Shown here one piece after another: positions 15,606 through 24,111 of a DNA stretch of 33,977 nucleotides. How positions within the stretch are numbered: the first letter of the stretch is position 1; each line of letters opens with the position of its first letter. The DNA is taken from assembly GCA_013812145.1 (NCBI GenBank), contig JACCTY010000008.1, forward strand, positions 1-33,977, in the 5' to 3' direction. Made by a program: the position numbers and the translations under genes. Origin of the DNA: Geodermatophilaceae bacterium (GTDB lineage: Bacteria; Actinomycetota; Actinomycetes; Mycobacteriales; Geodermatophilaceae). A model generated the notes under the pieces. It was not told the DNA's origin, did not search any database, and saw nothing but the letters and a program-made list of their open reading frames with translations.

Positions 15606-16394
15606 TCAGGTGATCGGTTCGCCGTACACGAAGTCGTCCATGACGACGGTGTCCTTGCGTCCGCCGTCGGCCAGCTGCGCGGGGACGTTCCCGGACCTGA
15701 TCAGCACCGAGGCGACCACGGCGTCGCCGAAGCTGACGCCGAGGAAGGACAGGCTCTGCGCACCCGGGCTCGCCGGTACGTCGAACTCAGCCAGCAACTC
15801 ACCGTCGACGTCGTAGTACTCGATCGACGTAAGGCCAGGGCGGTCGACGTCGGTGAACACCGCGCCGAAGCCGTGGGTGGTGGCCGGCGTCGTTGAGCCG
15901 GGCACGAAGAAGTGGACCTCGGTCGTCAGGGAGTCGAGCTGGGTGAACAGCCGCTGTGGGCTGAACGTGTCGAAGGTCGCCGAGTTGACCTGGTTGAGGT
16001 TCTCGAACTTGATCGGCCCGACGCCGTCGTTGGCGCTGACCTGGAACCGGCCGGTCCTGGTGGAGAAGACCACACCGCGGGGGGACGTGACGTTGAAGAA
16101 GTCCGCGGGCAGCAGGTTGGGTGCGGCGAGAGTATCGGGCACGCCGTCCCAGTTGATCTCTCGCCGCCCGACGCCGAACGAGCCGGGCTCGTTGGGGTTG
16201 AGGTCGCCGAGTCCGGAGCGGAAGGCGTCGACGGCGGACTGGATGGCGGCGGCACTGGTGCCGGCGGCCTGCTGCACGCGAACTCCTCGGACGTCGGTGT
16301 GGGCGAGAGCGGGTACGGCGGGAAGCACCGAGGCGATCGCGGCGGTGGCAACTGCGGCGACAAGGCCGCGCGCACCGCGGGTGTGCTGTGACAT
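15606..16394 (-). CDS. Secreted protein of unknown function
   Basis: The 262-residue protein has a clear Sec signal peptide (basic start, AAVATAAIASVLPAV core, likely cleavage after PALA near residue 31). The mature part is predicted to be beta-rich. It has a conserved-looking block GRREINWDGVPD, then FFNVTSPRGVVFST, FGAVFTDVD, LSFLGVSFGD and a terminal VVMDDFVYGEP, resembling secreted beta-sandwich proteins related to PEP-CTERM cargo but without any sorting signal. The start is secure: AAGGAG lies 7 nt before ATG 16394. No catalytic motif was recognised. Confidence 0.82.
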   Translation of the reverse strand: MSQHTRGARGLVAAVATAAIASVLPAVPALAHTDVRGVRVQQAAGTSAAAIQSAVDAFRSGLGDLNPNEPGSFGVGRREINWDGVPDTLAAPNLLPADFFNVTSPRGVVFSTRTGRFQVSANDGVGPIKFENLNQVNSATFDTFSPQRLFTQLDSLTTEVHFFVPGSTTPATTHGFGAVFTDVDRPGLTSIEYYDVDGELLAEFDVPASPGAQSLSFLGVSFGDAVVASVLIRSGNVPAQLADGGRKDTVVMDDFVYGEPIT

Positions 16395-16575
16395 TGCTGA
16401 ACTCCTTGCCGTTGGGGTGATGGGTTCGAGGCGGATACGCGCGGCGCAGCCGATTCGGTTCGGGCGTCTGGCCCGGTTGAAGTGCGAGGGGCTGGCGCTG
16501 CGTGCAGCGGAACAGGCCGCCGACGCGCAGGCGACGCCTACGGCGTTGTGGTAGCTCGCGGACGAGGCGCAGAAC

Positions 16576-16604
16576 TTGACGCAGAGCAGCTAAACCGGTT
16601 TATT
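16576..16604 (+). promoter_or_regulatory. Promoter of the LacI-controlled sugar operon
   Basis: TTGACG (16576-16581) and TTTATT (16599-16604) are separated by 17 nt and lie about 65 nt before the lacI-type ATG. The 12-bp palindromic operator sits in the spacer and partly over the -10, a typical position for repression. The rest of 16395-16669 shows no gene. Confidence 0.5.
16591..16602. promoter_or_regulatory. LacI-family operator palindrome
   Basis: TAAACCGGTTTA is a perfect 12-bp palindrome with a central CG, the hallmark of LacI/GalR-family operators. It stands out as an AT-flanked island in GC-rich DNA and lies just upstream of the regulator gene at 16670. I infer autoregulation and control of the whole 16670-24101 operon. 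Confidence 0.75.
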
Positions 16605-16669
16605 GAACAAGGCGTTGAGCGTGGCGGTCGGAGACCCGTCGCCGGGTTTGACTGCCTCAGGAGGCTGGC

Positions 16670-17779
16670 ATGCGATCCGGGCGGATCACGATCGCCGATG
16701 TTGCCCGGGCCGCCGGGGTCTCCAAGGGTGCGGTGTCCTTTGCGCTGAACGAGCGACCCGGTGTCGCCGTAGACACCCGAAAGCGGATCCTGCAGACGGC
16801 AGCGGACCTGGGCTGGGCCCCGAATCAGCGAGCCCGAGCGCTGTCGACCTCCCGCGCCCTCGCCTTCGGACTGGTTGTGGCCCGCCCCCCGGAGATCCTC
16901 GCCGAGGACGCCTTTTTCCCCGCATTCATCGCCGGGATCGAGGCTGAGCTGGTCGGCAGCGAATACGCGCTCGTGCTCCAGGTCGTGACGCCCGATCAAG
17001 AGCACAACGGCTATCGCCGGCTGGTACGTGACGGTCGCGTCGACGGCGTCCTTCTCACTGATGTCCGAACCGACGACAGCCGCATCCCGCTGTTGCAGTC
17101 ACTGTCGCTGCCGGCGGTCACGCTCAACCGAGCCCAACCGACATCGCCGTTCCCGGCGGTCAGTATCGACGACAAACCCGCCGTCATAGCCGCCGTGCGG
17201 CACTTGATCGATCTCGGCCACCGCGACATCGCCCACGTCGCCGGACCCAGTGGATACGTGCACGTCGTGGCCCGTCGTACGGCGTGGGCCGAGACGCTGG
17301 CGGCGGCGGGGCTCCCACCAGGATCGCTGGTCCAGGGAGACTTCTCGGCGCGCGGCGGGGCCAGCGCGACTCGATGGCTGCTCGACGGGCCACATCGCCC
17401 GACCGCGATCGTCTATGCCAGCGACATCATGGCCATCGCCGGTCTGGCCGCAGCCCGGGAGCGAGGGGTGGATGTGCCCAGGGACCTGTCCGTCGTCGGA
17501 TTTGATGACACACCGCTGGCCGCGCACGTTCACCCGGCGCTGACCACTGCCCGCGCAGACGTCGTCGGATGGGGACGCGCCGCAACCAGGGCGCTGGCCA
17601 GGTTGGCCTCCGGACGCGCGCAGCCCGATGTCGACTGCCCCCCGGCTGAACTGATCCTGCGTCATTCCACCGGCCCACCACCCCGCCGCCGGCGCGCAGC
17701 GGCCAAGCGCACGGCAGCCGAACGCCCGACACGCACCGGGCTGTCAGACCGTCCACAGAAGCAAGGGAGTCCAGCATGA
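16670..17779 (+). CDS. LacI-family transcriptional repressor
   Basis: The 369-residue regulator has an N-terminal helix-turn-helix (ITIADVARAAGVSKGAVSFA, residues 6-25) and a hinge. A periplasmic-binding-protein-like effector domain follows, with DGVLLTDVR, LIDLGHRDIAHVAG and DLSVVGFDDTPLA. The C-terminus is a basic tail. The effector is presumably a sugar imported by the adjoining ABC system. AGGAGG lies 5 nt before ATG 16670. The stop overlaps the ATG of the sugar-binding-protein gene (ATGA), so regulator and transporter are co-translated, which is unusual but makes autoregulation direct. Confidence 0.93.
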   Translation: MRSGRITIADVARAAGVSKGAVSFALNERPGVAVDTRKRILQTAADLGWAPNQRARALSTSRALAFGLVVARPPEILAEDAFFPAFIAGIEAELVGSEYALVLQVVTPDQEHNGYRRLVRDGRVDGVLLTDVRTDDSRIPLLQSLSLPAVTLNRAQPTSPFPAVSIDDKPAVIAAVRHLIDLGHRDIAHVAGPSGYVHVVARRTAWAETLAAAGLPPGSLVQGDFSARGGASATRWLLDGPHRPTAIVYASDIMAIAGLAAARERGVDVPRDLSVVGFDDTPLAAHVHPALTTARADVVGWGRAATRALARLASGRAQPDVDCPPAELILRHSTGPPPRRRRAAAKRTAAERPTRTGLSDRPQKQGSPA

Positions 17780-19065
17780 AACGCAAAGCGCTATCCACCC
17801 TGGCCGTGATCACGCTCGGTGTAGCGCTGTCCGCCTGTGGCGGCGACAGCGGGACCAGCCCCGACGAGGCAGCGACGGTCACCGGACCCATCGACATCTG
17901 GTACTCCAACAACCCCGAGGAGGTTGCCTGGGGTGAGGCGATGGTCGAGGCCTGGAACGCGGAGAATCCCGACGCCGAGGTGAGCGGGCAGGAGATCCCC
18001 GCTGGGACGTCGTCGGAAGAGGTCATCACCGCCGCCATCACGGCGGGCAACGCGCCGTGCCTCATCTACAACACGGCGCCGGCCGCCGTACCGCAGTTCC
18101 AGAAGCAGGGCGGGCTGGTCAATCTCAGTGACTTCCCCGACGGCGCCGAATACATCGAGACCCGCACGGGCGACCGATCCGCGCAGTACCAGTCGACCGA
18201 CGGCGGCTACTACCAGATGCCATGGAAGACCAACCCGTCGATGATCTTCTACAACAAGGACGTTTTCACCGCCGCCGGGCTCGACGCCGAGAATCCGCCG
18301 CTGGCCACCTACGACGAGTTCCTCGCCACCTCCCAGACACTGGTCGACAGCGGCGGTGTCCAGGCCGCCATCTGGCCCGCGGCGAGCAGCGAGTTCTTCC
18401 AGGCCTGGTTCGACTTCTACCCGCTGTTCATCGCCGCCTCCGGAGGCCAGCAGCTGGTCGAGGACGGCGAGAGCCAGTTCAACAACGAGGCCGGTCAGCA
18501 GGTCGCGGACTTCTGGGCGCAGCTGTACGAGCGGGGCTTGACGCCCAACGAGAACTACGAGGGCGACGCCTTCGCCGATCAGGCGGCGGCCATGTCCATC
18601 GTCGGTCCGTGGGCTATCAAGGTCTACGCCGACGCCGTGAACTGGGGAGTCGTCCCGGTGCCCACACCCGACGGTGCGGCTCCCGAGGAGGTCAGCACCT
18701 TCAGCGACGAGAAGTCGATCGGCCTGTTCTCGGCGTGTGAGAACCGTGGCACGGCCTGGGAGTTCCTCAAGTTCACCACCAGCGAGGACGCCGACGGCCA
18801 GCTGCTCGAGTTGACCGGGCAGATGCCGATGCGCGACGACCTCACGACGACGTACGCGGACTACTTCGCGGCGAACCCGGACTACGAGGTCTTCGCCGAC
18901 CAGGCCTCCCGCACGGTCGAGGTGCCCAACGTGCCCAACTCGATCGAGATCTGGCAGACCTTCCGCGACGCTTACTCCCAGGCGGTGATCTTCGGGGATG
19001 CCGACGTCGCGAGCACGTTGGACGACACCGCCGAGGAAGTCAACACCCTGGCGACAGACGACTAG
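17776..19065 (+). CDS. ABC sugar transporter, substrate-binding lipoprotein
   Basis: The 429-residue extracellular binding protein has a lipoprotein signal (MKRKALSTLAVITLGVALSA followed by Cys21, lipobox LSAC). The fold is that of cluster-1 sugar-binding proteins: IDIWYSNNPEE at the start, MPWKTNPSMIFYNKDVF, AAMSIVGPWAI and FLKFTTS. These bind oligosaccharides and deliver them to two permeases. It is followed by the two permease genes with very short gaps; no ATPase gene is present, so a shared MsiK-type ATPase encoded elsewhere is the likely energiser. Confidence 0.94.
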   Translation: MKRKALSTLAVITLGVALSACGGDSGTSPDEAATVTGPIDIWYSNNPEEVAWGEAMVEAWNAENPDAEVSGQEIPAGTSSEEVITAAITAGNAPCLIYNTAPAAVPQFQKQGGLVNLSDFPDGAEYIETRTGDRSAQYQSTDGGYYQMPWKTNPSMIFYNKDVFTAAGLDAENPPLATYDEFLATSQTLVDSGGVQAAIWPAASSEFFQAWFDFYPLFIAASGGQQLVEDGESQFNNEAGQQVADFWAQLYERGLTPNENYEGDAFADQAAAMSIVGPWAIKVYADAVNWGVVPVPTPDGAAPEEVSTFSDEKSIGLFSACENRGTAWEFLKFTTSEDADGQLLELTGQMPMRDDLTTTYADYFAANPDYEVFADQASRTVEVPNVPNSIEIWQTFRDAYSQAVIFGDADVASTLDDTAEEVNTLATDD

Positions 19066-19076
19066 CGGGTCTGCGA

Positions 19077-20000
19077 ATGTCCGCCACCTCGACCGCTGAC
19101 CGACCGGCTCCGCCCCGCTCGCGCTCGAGCCAGCGGGCGGGGCGGTCCCGGATCGGACCGCTGTTCATCGCCCCGTACGTCCTCTTCCTGGTCGCGATCT
19201 TCGCCTACCCGGTGGGCCTTGCGGTCTACATGTCCTTCCACGACTACTTCTTCGCTGCCCCGGGGGCGATCGTGGACAGGCCGTTCACCGGCCTGGACAA
19301 CTACGCCGAGGCCTTGCAGGACTCCGCGGTGCTGCAGTCGTTCGGCAACGTCGCGATCTTCCTGGTCATCAATGTCCCGCTGACCGTGGCGCTGGCGCTC
19401 GTCTTGGCCACCGCCCTCAACGCGGCTATCCCGTTCCGCACCTTCTTCCGGGTCAGTTACTACGTTCCGTACATCACGGCGAGCGTGGCCGTTGTGGGCG
19501 TCTGGCTGTTCCTGTTCAACGGGGCTGGGCTGATCAACAACCTCCTGGGGCCGCTGGCACCGGCCCCTTCGTGGTTCGTGAACTCGACCCTGGCGATGCC
19601 GCTGATCGCCATCTACGTGAGCTGGAAGCAGCTCGGGTTCTTCGTCCTGCTCTACTTGGCCGCGCTGCAGAACGTGCCGAAGGAACTCTACGAAGCGGCC
19701 TCGATTGACGGCGCGGGTCGGCTGCGGCAGTTCATGTCGGTGACCGTGCCCGGCGTCCGCCCGGCAACATTCCTGGTCACGCTGCTGGCCACCATCACCG
19801 GCGCCAACCTGTTCACCGAGCCCTACCTGCTGACCGGTGGCGGTGGGCCCAACGGCGCATCGGCTTCGCCCGTGCTGGTGATGTACCAGGAGGGCATCCA
19901 GCAGGGGAACGCCGGGTACGCCGCCGCGATCGGCATCATCCTGATCGTCTCCGTACTCGTGCTGGCCGGTGTCCAACGACTCGTGCTCGGGAGGAAGTGA
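19077..20000 (+). CDS. ABC sugar transporter permease (MalF-type)
   Basis: The 307-residue inner-membrane permease has six predicted helices, the first after a basic cytosolic N-terminus (GPLFIAPYVLFLVAIFAY). The EAA loop that contacts the ATPase is visible as ELYEAASIDGAGRLRQF. ATG 19077 lies 11 nt after the preceding stop. It pairs with the downstream MalG-type permease. Confidence 0.94.
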   Translation: MSATSTADRPAPPRSRSSQRAGRSRIGPLFIAPYVLFLVAIFAYPVGLAVYMSFHDYFFAAPGAIVDRPFTGLDNYAEALQDSAVLQSFGNVAIFLVINVPLTVALALVLATALNAAIPFRTFFRVSYYVPYITASVAVVGVWLFLFNGAGLINNLLGPLAPAPSWFVNSTLAMPLIAIYVSWKQLGFFVLLYLAALQNVPKELYEAASIDGAGRLRQFMSVTVPGVRPATFLVTLLATITGANLFTEPYLLTGGGGPNGASASPVLVMYQEGIQQGNAGYAAAIGIILIVSVLVLAGVQRLVLGRK

Positions 20001-20001
20001 C

Positions 20002-20910
20002 ATGGCCAGCGCCGCTGTCGAGGCACCCTCGACCGCCCCGGCGGAGGAGTCCGAGGAACACCGGACCCCACCTGCCGCCCGGCCGGAGCGGAGTTGGGTC
20101 CGCCTCGTCCTGCTTGCGGTAGGGGCCTTCGCCTTCCTCTTCCCCTTCTACTACATGATCATCGGCTCGCTGCAGCGCGACCCGGAGCCCGGACCGGGCG
20201 GAGCCTTCCCGAACCCCGCCAACATCACCTTGGACAACTACGAGAGCATCAACAGCTCCATCTCCCTGCTGCGGTCGCTGGTCAACTCCGGCGTCTTCAC
20301 CGGTGGCGTGCTGCTGGGGACGCTGGTGTTCGGACTGCTCGCCGGGTACGCGCTGGCCGTCCTGGAGTGGCGCGGACGCGGTGCCGTGTTCGCGTCCCTG
20401 CTGCTCGTGCAGATCATCCCGTTCCAGCTGCTGATGATTCCGCTGTACGTGATGATCGTGAGGAGCTACGGCCTTGCCGACAGCTACCTCGGCATGATCG
20501 TGCCCTTCGCGATCAACTCCGTCGCGGTGCTCATCTTCCGGCAGTTCTTCCTGGCGCTGCCTCGGGACCTGTTCGAGGCAGCCCGGATCGACGGCGCGAG
20601 CGAGCTGCAGATTCTGTGGCGGATCGCTATTCCGCTGGCCAAGCCGGCGATCCTGACGGCAGTCATCTTGACGTTCATCGGGCCGTGGAACGAATTCCTC
20701 TGGCCGTTCCTCGTGACCAAGGAAGCGGACCTGCAGCCGTTGGCCGTATCGCTGGCCAACTACATCAGCAACCTGGCCGGCCGGGCGGCCAACCCGTTCG
20801 GGGCCATCCTGGCCGGCGCCTGCGTTCTGGCGGCTCCCGCGGTCGCGGTGTTCCTGGCGTTCCAGCGGCACTTCATCAGCAGTGACCTCGGATCCGGGGT
20901 GAAGGGCTGA
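20002..20910 (+). CDS. ABC sugar transporter permease (MalG-type)
   Basis: The 302-residue permease has six helices and the EAA loop DLFEAARIDGASELQILWRI. The first helix follows ARPERSWVRLVLLAVGAFAF. The ATG is 1 nt after the previous stop, and GGAGG within that gene's last codons serves as the ribosome site. The partner is the permease at 19077. Confidence 0.94.
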   Translation: MASAAVEAPSTAPAEESEEHRTPPAARPERSWVRLVLLAVGAFAFLFPFYYMIIGSLQRDPEPGPGGAFPNPANITLDNYESINSSISLLRSLVNSGVFTGGVLLGTLVFGLLAGYALAVLEWRGRGAVFASLLLVQIIPFQLLMIPLYVMIVRSYGLADSYLGMIVPFAINSVAVLIFRQFFLALPRDLFEAARIDGASELQILWRIAIPLAKPAILTAVILTFIGPWNEFLWPFLVTKEADLQPLAVSLANYISNLAGRAANPFGAILAGACVLAAPAVAVFLAFQRHFISSDLGSGVKG

Positions 20911-21987
20911 GTGTCAGCGACGCAGCGCACCACCTTCCCGTACACGCTGACGCGCGCGGGTGTCGTCATGTCGCCCGAGCCCGGCGACGACCTCGAGGCC
21001 GAAGGCGTGCTCAACCCGGCCAGCGGCCGCAGCACGGACGGCGAGCTCTACCTGCTGCCGAGACTGGTGGCCCACGGCAACGTGTCGAGGGTCGGCCTGG
21101 CCAAGGTGCGCATCGAGGACGGCGTACCCGTGGGCGTGCAACGCGAGGGAGTGGTGCTCTCGCCCGACCAGGGCTGGGAGCGCGGCTACGGGCATGCCGG
21201 CGTCGAGGATCCCCGAACCACGTGGGTACCGGGGCTGGGTCTGCACCTGATGACCTACGTCGCCTATGGTCCGCTCGGACCACGAATAGCGCTGGCTGTG
21301 TCGGCGGATCTGCGGAAGTGGCGGCGACTCGGGCCGGTGCATTTCGGCTACCAGCCGGACCTGGGCACCGACCTCAACCTCTTCCCGAACAAGGACGCCG
21401 TCTTCTTCCCCGTCCCTGTTCCGGGGCCGGACGGGGAGCCGTCCTACGCGATGCTGCACCGGCCCATGTGGAATCTGTCCTGGGTGCGACCCGGAGCAGG
21501 CGTCCATCTCCCGGCCGATCTCGCCGACGCCCGGCCCGGGATCTGGGTCTCTTTCGTCGACGCGGCGGAGGTCGAGGCCGACATCCGCATGCTGGTGCGA
21601 ATGGGTGAGCACCGGTTAGTGTCACTACCCCAATATCAGTGGGAGAGCCTGAAGATCGGCGCGGGACCGCCGCCGGTCCGGGTCGAGGAGGGCTGGTTGC
21701 TGTTGCATCACGGCGTCGACGGTGAACTCGACGAGGGGTTCACTCTTCAGCCGCGGGCCTCGTACGCCGCCGGTGCGATGCTCCTCGACGGTGACGACGT
21801 GACGCGGGTCCTCGGGCGCAGCGAGACGCCGCTGCTTGCGCCGGAGACCATCGGCGAGCGCATCGGGACGGTGCCCAACGTCGTGTTCCCCACGGCGATT
21901 GAGGAGATCGACGGCATCCGCTACGTCTTCTACGGCATGGCCGACACACGGATCGGTGTGGCCCGGCTGGATCGGATCTGGCCGTGA
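20911..21987 (+). CDS. GH130-family glycoside phosphorylase/hydrolase
   Basis: The 358-residue cytosolic protein has a five-bladed beta-propeller pattern with the GH130 signatures GHAGVEDPR (the aspartate is the likely general acid), NKDAVFFP, YAMLHRPMW and VPNVVFPTAIEEIDG. GH130 enzymes mostly phosphorolyse beta-mannosidic linkages, though one branch hydrolyses beta-1,2-mannosides. The lysine and the HRP motif resemble the phosphate-binding residues of phosphorylases, so phosphorolysis is favoured without certainty. GTG 20911 directly follows the permease stop. The gene overlaps or abuts the secreted protein gene. The likely role is breakdown of the imported oligosaccharide. Confidence 0.88.
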   Translation: MSATQRTTFPYTLTRAGVVMSPEPGDDLEAEGVLNPASGRSTDGELYLLPRLVAHGNVSRVGLAKVRIEDGVPVGVQREGVVLSPDQGWERGYGHAGVEDPRTTWVPGLGLHLMTYVAYGPLGPRIALAVSADLRKWRRLGPVHFGYQPDLGTDLNLFPNKDAVFFPVPVPGPDGEPSYAMLHRPMWNLSWVRPGAGVHLPADLADARPGIWVSFVDAAEVEADIRMLVRMGEHRLVSLPQYQWESLKIGAGPPPVRVEEGWLLLHHGVDGELDEGFTLQPRASYAAGAMLLDGDDVTRVLGRSETPLLAPETIGERIGTVPNVVFPTAIEEIDGIRYVFYGMADTRIGVARLDRIWP

Positions 21988-22034
21988 GTAAACAACAGGA
22001 ACTCGTCATATCGGCAACAAGGTGGAGGTGCGCG

Positions 22035-24101
22035 ATGCGTTCGACCCGAGTACTCATCCGGATCAGGGTGGGAGTCGCGATCGCTGCGGCGGCGATGCTC
22101 CTCCCCTTGGTCACCGCCGCCGGGCCGGCTGCCGTCAGCGCGGCAGCGGCGCCGGCCCCAGCGCAGCTCACGAACCTGGCGCACCTGGACTTTCTGGGTG
22201 ACGAGGTCACGCCACCTGAGCAGGCCAACCACACGACGTACCACGTGGCCGGCGATCCCGGGCTGGGAGTGCTGTGGACGTACGCCGACGCAAATGACGA
22301 CGGAACGTTCACGCGGGTCGGTGGCGGTGAGTACGACCCCGTCACCAACACCTGGGGGCAGGGAGCCTATAACGCGGACGACATCTCGCGGGCCGCGATC
22401 GTGTACCTGCGGCACTGGCAGCAGTTCGGTTCGGACTCCAGCCGGGACACAGCGTTCGACCTGCTGCGCGGGCTCACCTACATGCAGACCGCCAGCGGCC
22501 CGAATGCCGGCAACGTCGTGTTGTGGATGCAGCCCGATGGCACCCTGAACCCGAGCGCGGAGCCGCCGGAACTGCCCGATCCCTCCGACAGCGGCCCGTC
22601 GTACTGGCTGGCCCGCACGGTCTGGGCACTGGGCGAGGGTTATGCAGCGTTCCAGGTGGAGGATCCGGCCTTTGCCGGCTTCCTGAAGGAGCGGATGGAA
22701 CTCGCTCTGGACGCGGTTGACCGCCAGGTGTTGACCCGCTACGGCACGTATCAGACCGTGGACGGTTTGCAGCGACCGGCCTGGCTCATCACCGACGGCG
22801 CCGACGCCTCCGCGGAGGCTGTCTACGGACTGGCGGCGTACGTCGAGGCCACGGGTGACCCAAGAGCCCGCGCCGACCTGCGGAAACTCAGCCAGGGTTT
22901 GGCCCTGATGACCGCCGGAGACGATCGGACCTGGCCGTTCGGCGCGATCCAGCCCTGGGCGCTCTCCCGTTCGGTCTGGCATTCCTGGGGGGACCAGATG
23001 AGCGGCGCGCTGGCCCGCTCCAGCGCCGTACTGGACGACAGGTCGTTCCTGGCCACGGCGATACGGCAGAACGCGGGCTTCACTCCGCACCTGCTGGCCG
23101 GCAGCGGCCCGGATCACTCGTGGCAGCCGGGGCCGACCAATCGCAGCCAGATCGCTTACGGCGCTGACGCCACGCTGCAGAATCTGCTTGCCGTCGCCCA
23201 GGAGACCGGGGAGGCGTCCTTCCGCGATCTGGCGGGGTTTGCCGCGTCGTGGTACTTCGGCAACAACCCGGCCGGCGAACCGATGTATGACCCGCAGACC
23301 GGCGTGACGTTCGACGGTGTGGAGATCACCGGGGACATCAACCGGAACTCCGGCGCCGAGTCGGCGATACACGGTCAGCTGTCAATGCTGGCATTGGACG
23401 CACACCCGGGCGTTGCCATCGCAGCCGCGGTCTCGCAACAGCGCAGCCGAGTGTCGTGGCAGCTGCAGGAGGCCGAGGACGGACGGCTGTCCAACGCGGC
23501 TCAGGTCGTGACGCCGGAGTCGGCGTGGACCGGCGAGGCCGAATGGAGCGGCGGAAGCTACGTCGAACTCGGGCAATCGGGGCGGGTGCTACAGACCGTG
23601 AAGCTGCCTGCTGCCGGGCGCTATCTGCTGATGCCGGTGTTCAACCGGCAACAGGTCCCGCTGATGACGGTGGGAACCCGCAGCCTCGTCGGACGGTTCC
23701 CGGCGGGTGTGGTGTACCAAGGCGGGGCGGGGCCGCAGGGCGTGTCTGCTGCGCCTGGCTATCTCGATGTCGGGACCAGCCAGCTGATGGAGGCGGTGAC
23801 GGCGGGTTCTCACGTCATGCTGACGCAGTACGTCGGTGACGGCACGCCTGCGCAACTCGACGCCGTACTGGTCCAGCCCGAGGTGGAGTGGCTCATCGTC
23901 AGCGGAGAGGGTCACGGCCGCGCTCTGCTGCACAGCTTCGCCGTGGACCAGCGCTCGGTGACCGTCACGGTTCCGGGTGACCGCAGGGCGTTGGTGTCGG
24001 TCTACAACGACCGGGGCCGGCTCGCGAGCAGAACATGGACCTCCGGTGCGACGGTCACGGTGACGGTGGAGCCAGGAGGGTTCACCATCGTCCAGCGCTA
24101 G
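22035..24101 (+). CDS. Secreted six-hairpin (alpha/alpha toroid) glycosidase-like protein
   Basis: The 688-residue protein has a long signal peptide (basic start, hydrophobic core to about residue 35). The catalytic-type helical domain (about 45-465) carries ADDISRAAIVYLRHWQ, SYWLARTVWALGEGYAAF, WYFGNNPAGEPMYDPQTG and NRNSGAESAIHGQLSMLALD. The GNNP and NSGAE phrases recall GH9 and related six-hairpin enzymes, but I cannot assign a CAZy family. A C-terminal beta-rich domain (about 480-688) may bind carbohydrate. ATG 22035 is chosen for the GGAGG 6 nt upstream. GTG 21984 overlaps the preceding stop and would spoil the signal peptide. It probably cuts or trims the polysaccharide outside the cell. 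Confidence 0.82.
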   Translation: MRSTRVLIRIRVGVAIAAAAMLLPLVTAAGPAAVSAAAAPAPAQLTNLAHLDFLGDEVTPPEQANHTTYHVAGDPGLGVLWTYADANDDGTFTRVGGGEYDPVTNTWGQGAYNADDISRAAIVYLRHWQQFGSDSSRDTAFDLLRGLTYMQTASGPNAGNVVLWMQPDGTLNPSAEPPELPDPSDSGPSYWLARTVWALGEGYAAFQVEDPAFAGFLKERMELALDAVDRQVLTRYGTYQTVDGLQRPAWLITDGADASAEAVYGLAAYVEATGDPRARADLRKLSQGLALMTAGDDRTWPFGAIQPWALSRSVWHSWGDQMSGALARSSAVLDDRSFLATAIRQNAGFTPHLLAGSGPDHSWQPGPTNRSQIAYGADATLQNLLAVAQETGEASFRDLAGFAASWYFGNNPAGEPMYDPQTGVTFDGVEITGDINRNSGAESAIHGQLSMLALDAHPGVAIAAAVSQQRSRVSWQLQEAEDGRLSNAAQVVTPESAWTGEAEWSGGSYVELGQSGRVLQTVKLPAAGRYLLMPVFNRQQVPLMTVGTRSLVGRFPAGVVYQGGAGPQGVSAAPGYLDVGTSQLMEAVTAGSHVMLTQYVGDGTPAQLDAVLVQPEVEWLIVSGEGHGRALLHSFAVDQRSVTVTVPGDRRALVSVYNDRGRLASRTWTSGATVTVTVEPGGFTIVQR

Positions 24102-24111
24102 TGGTCGTGGC

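Noticed and set aside
16430-16554. Open plus-strand tail before the LacI promoter
   Set aside because: No start with ribosome site, no similarity to a known family; continuation of the shadow of the secreted-protein gene.
21930-23372. 480-residue minus-strand frame
   Set aside because: Antisense to the secreted glycosidase-like gene; no recognisable motif.
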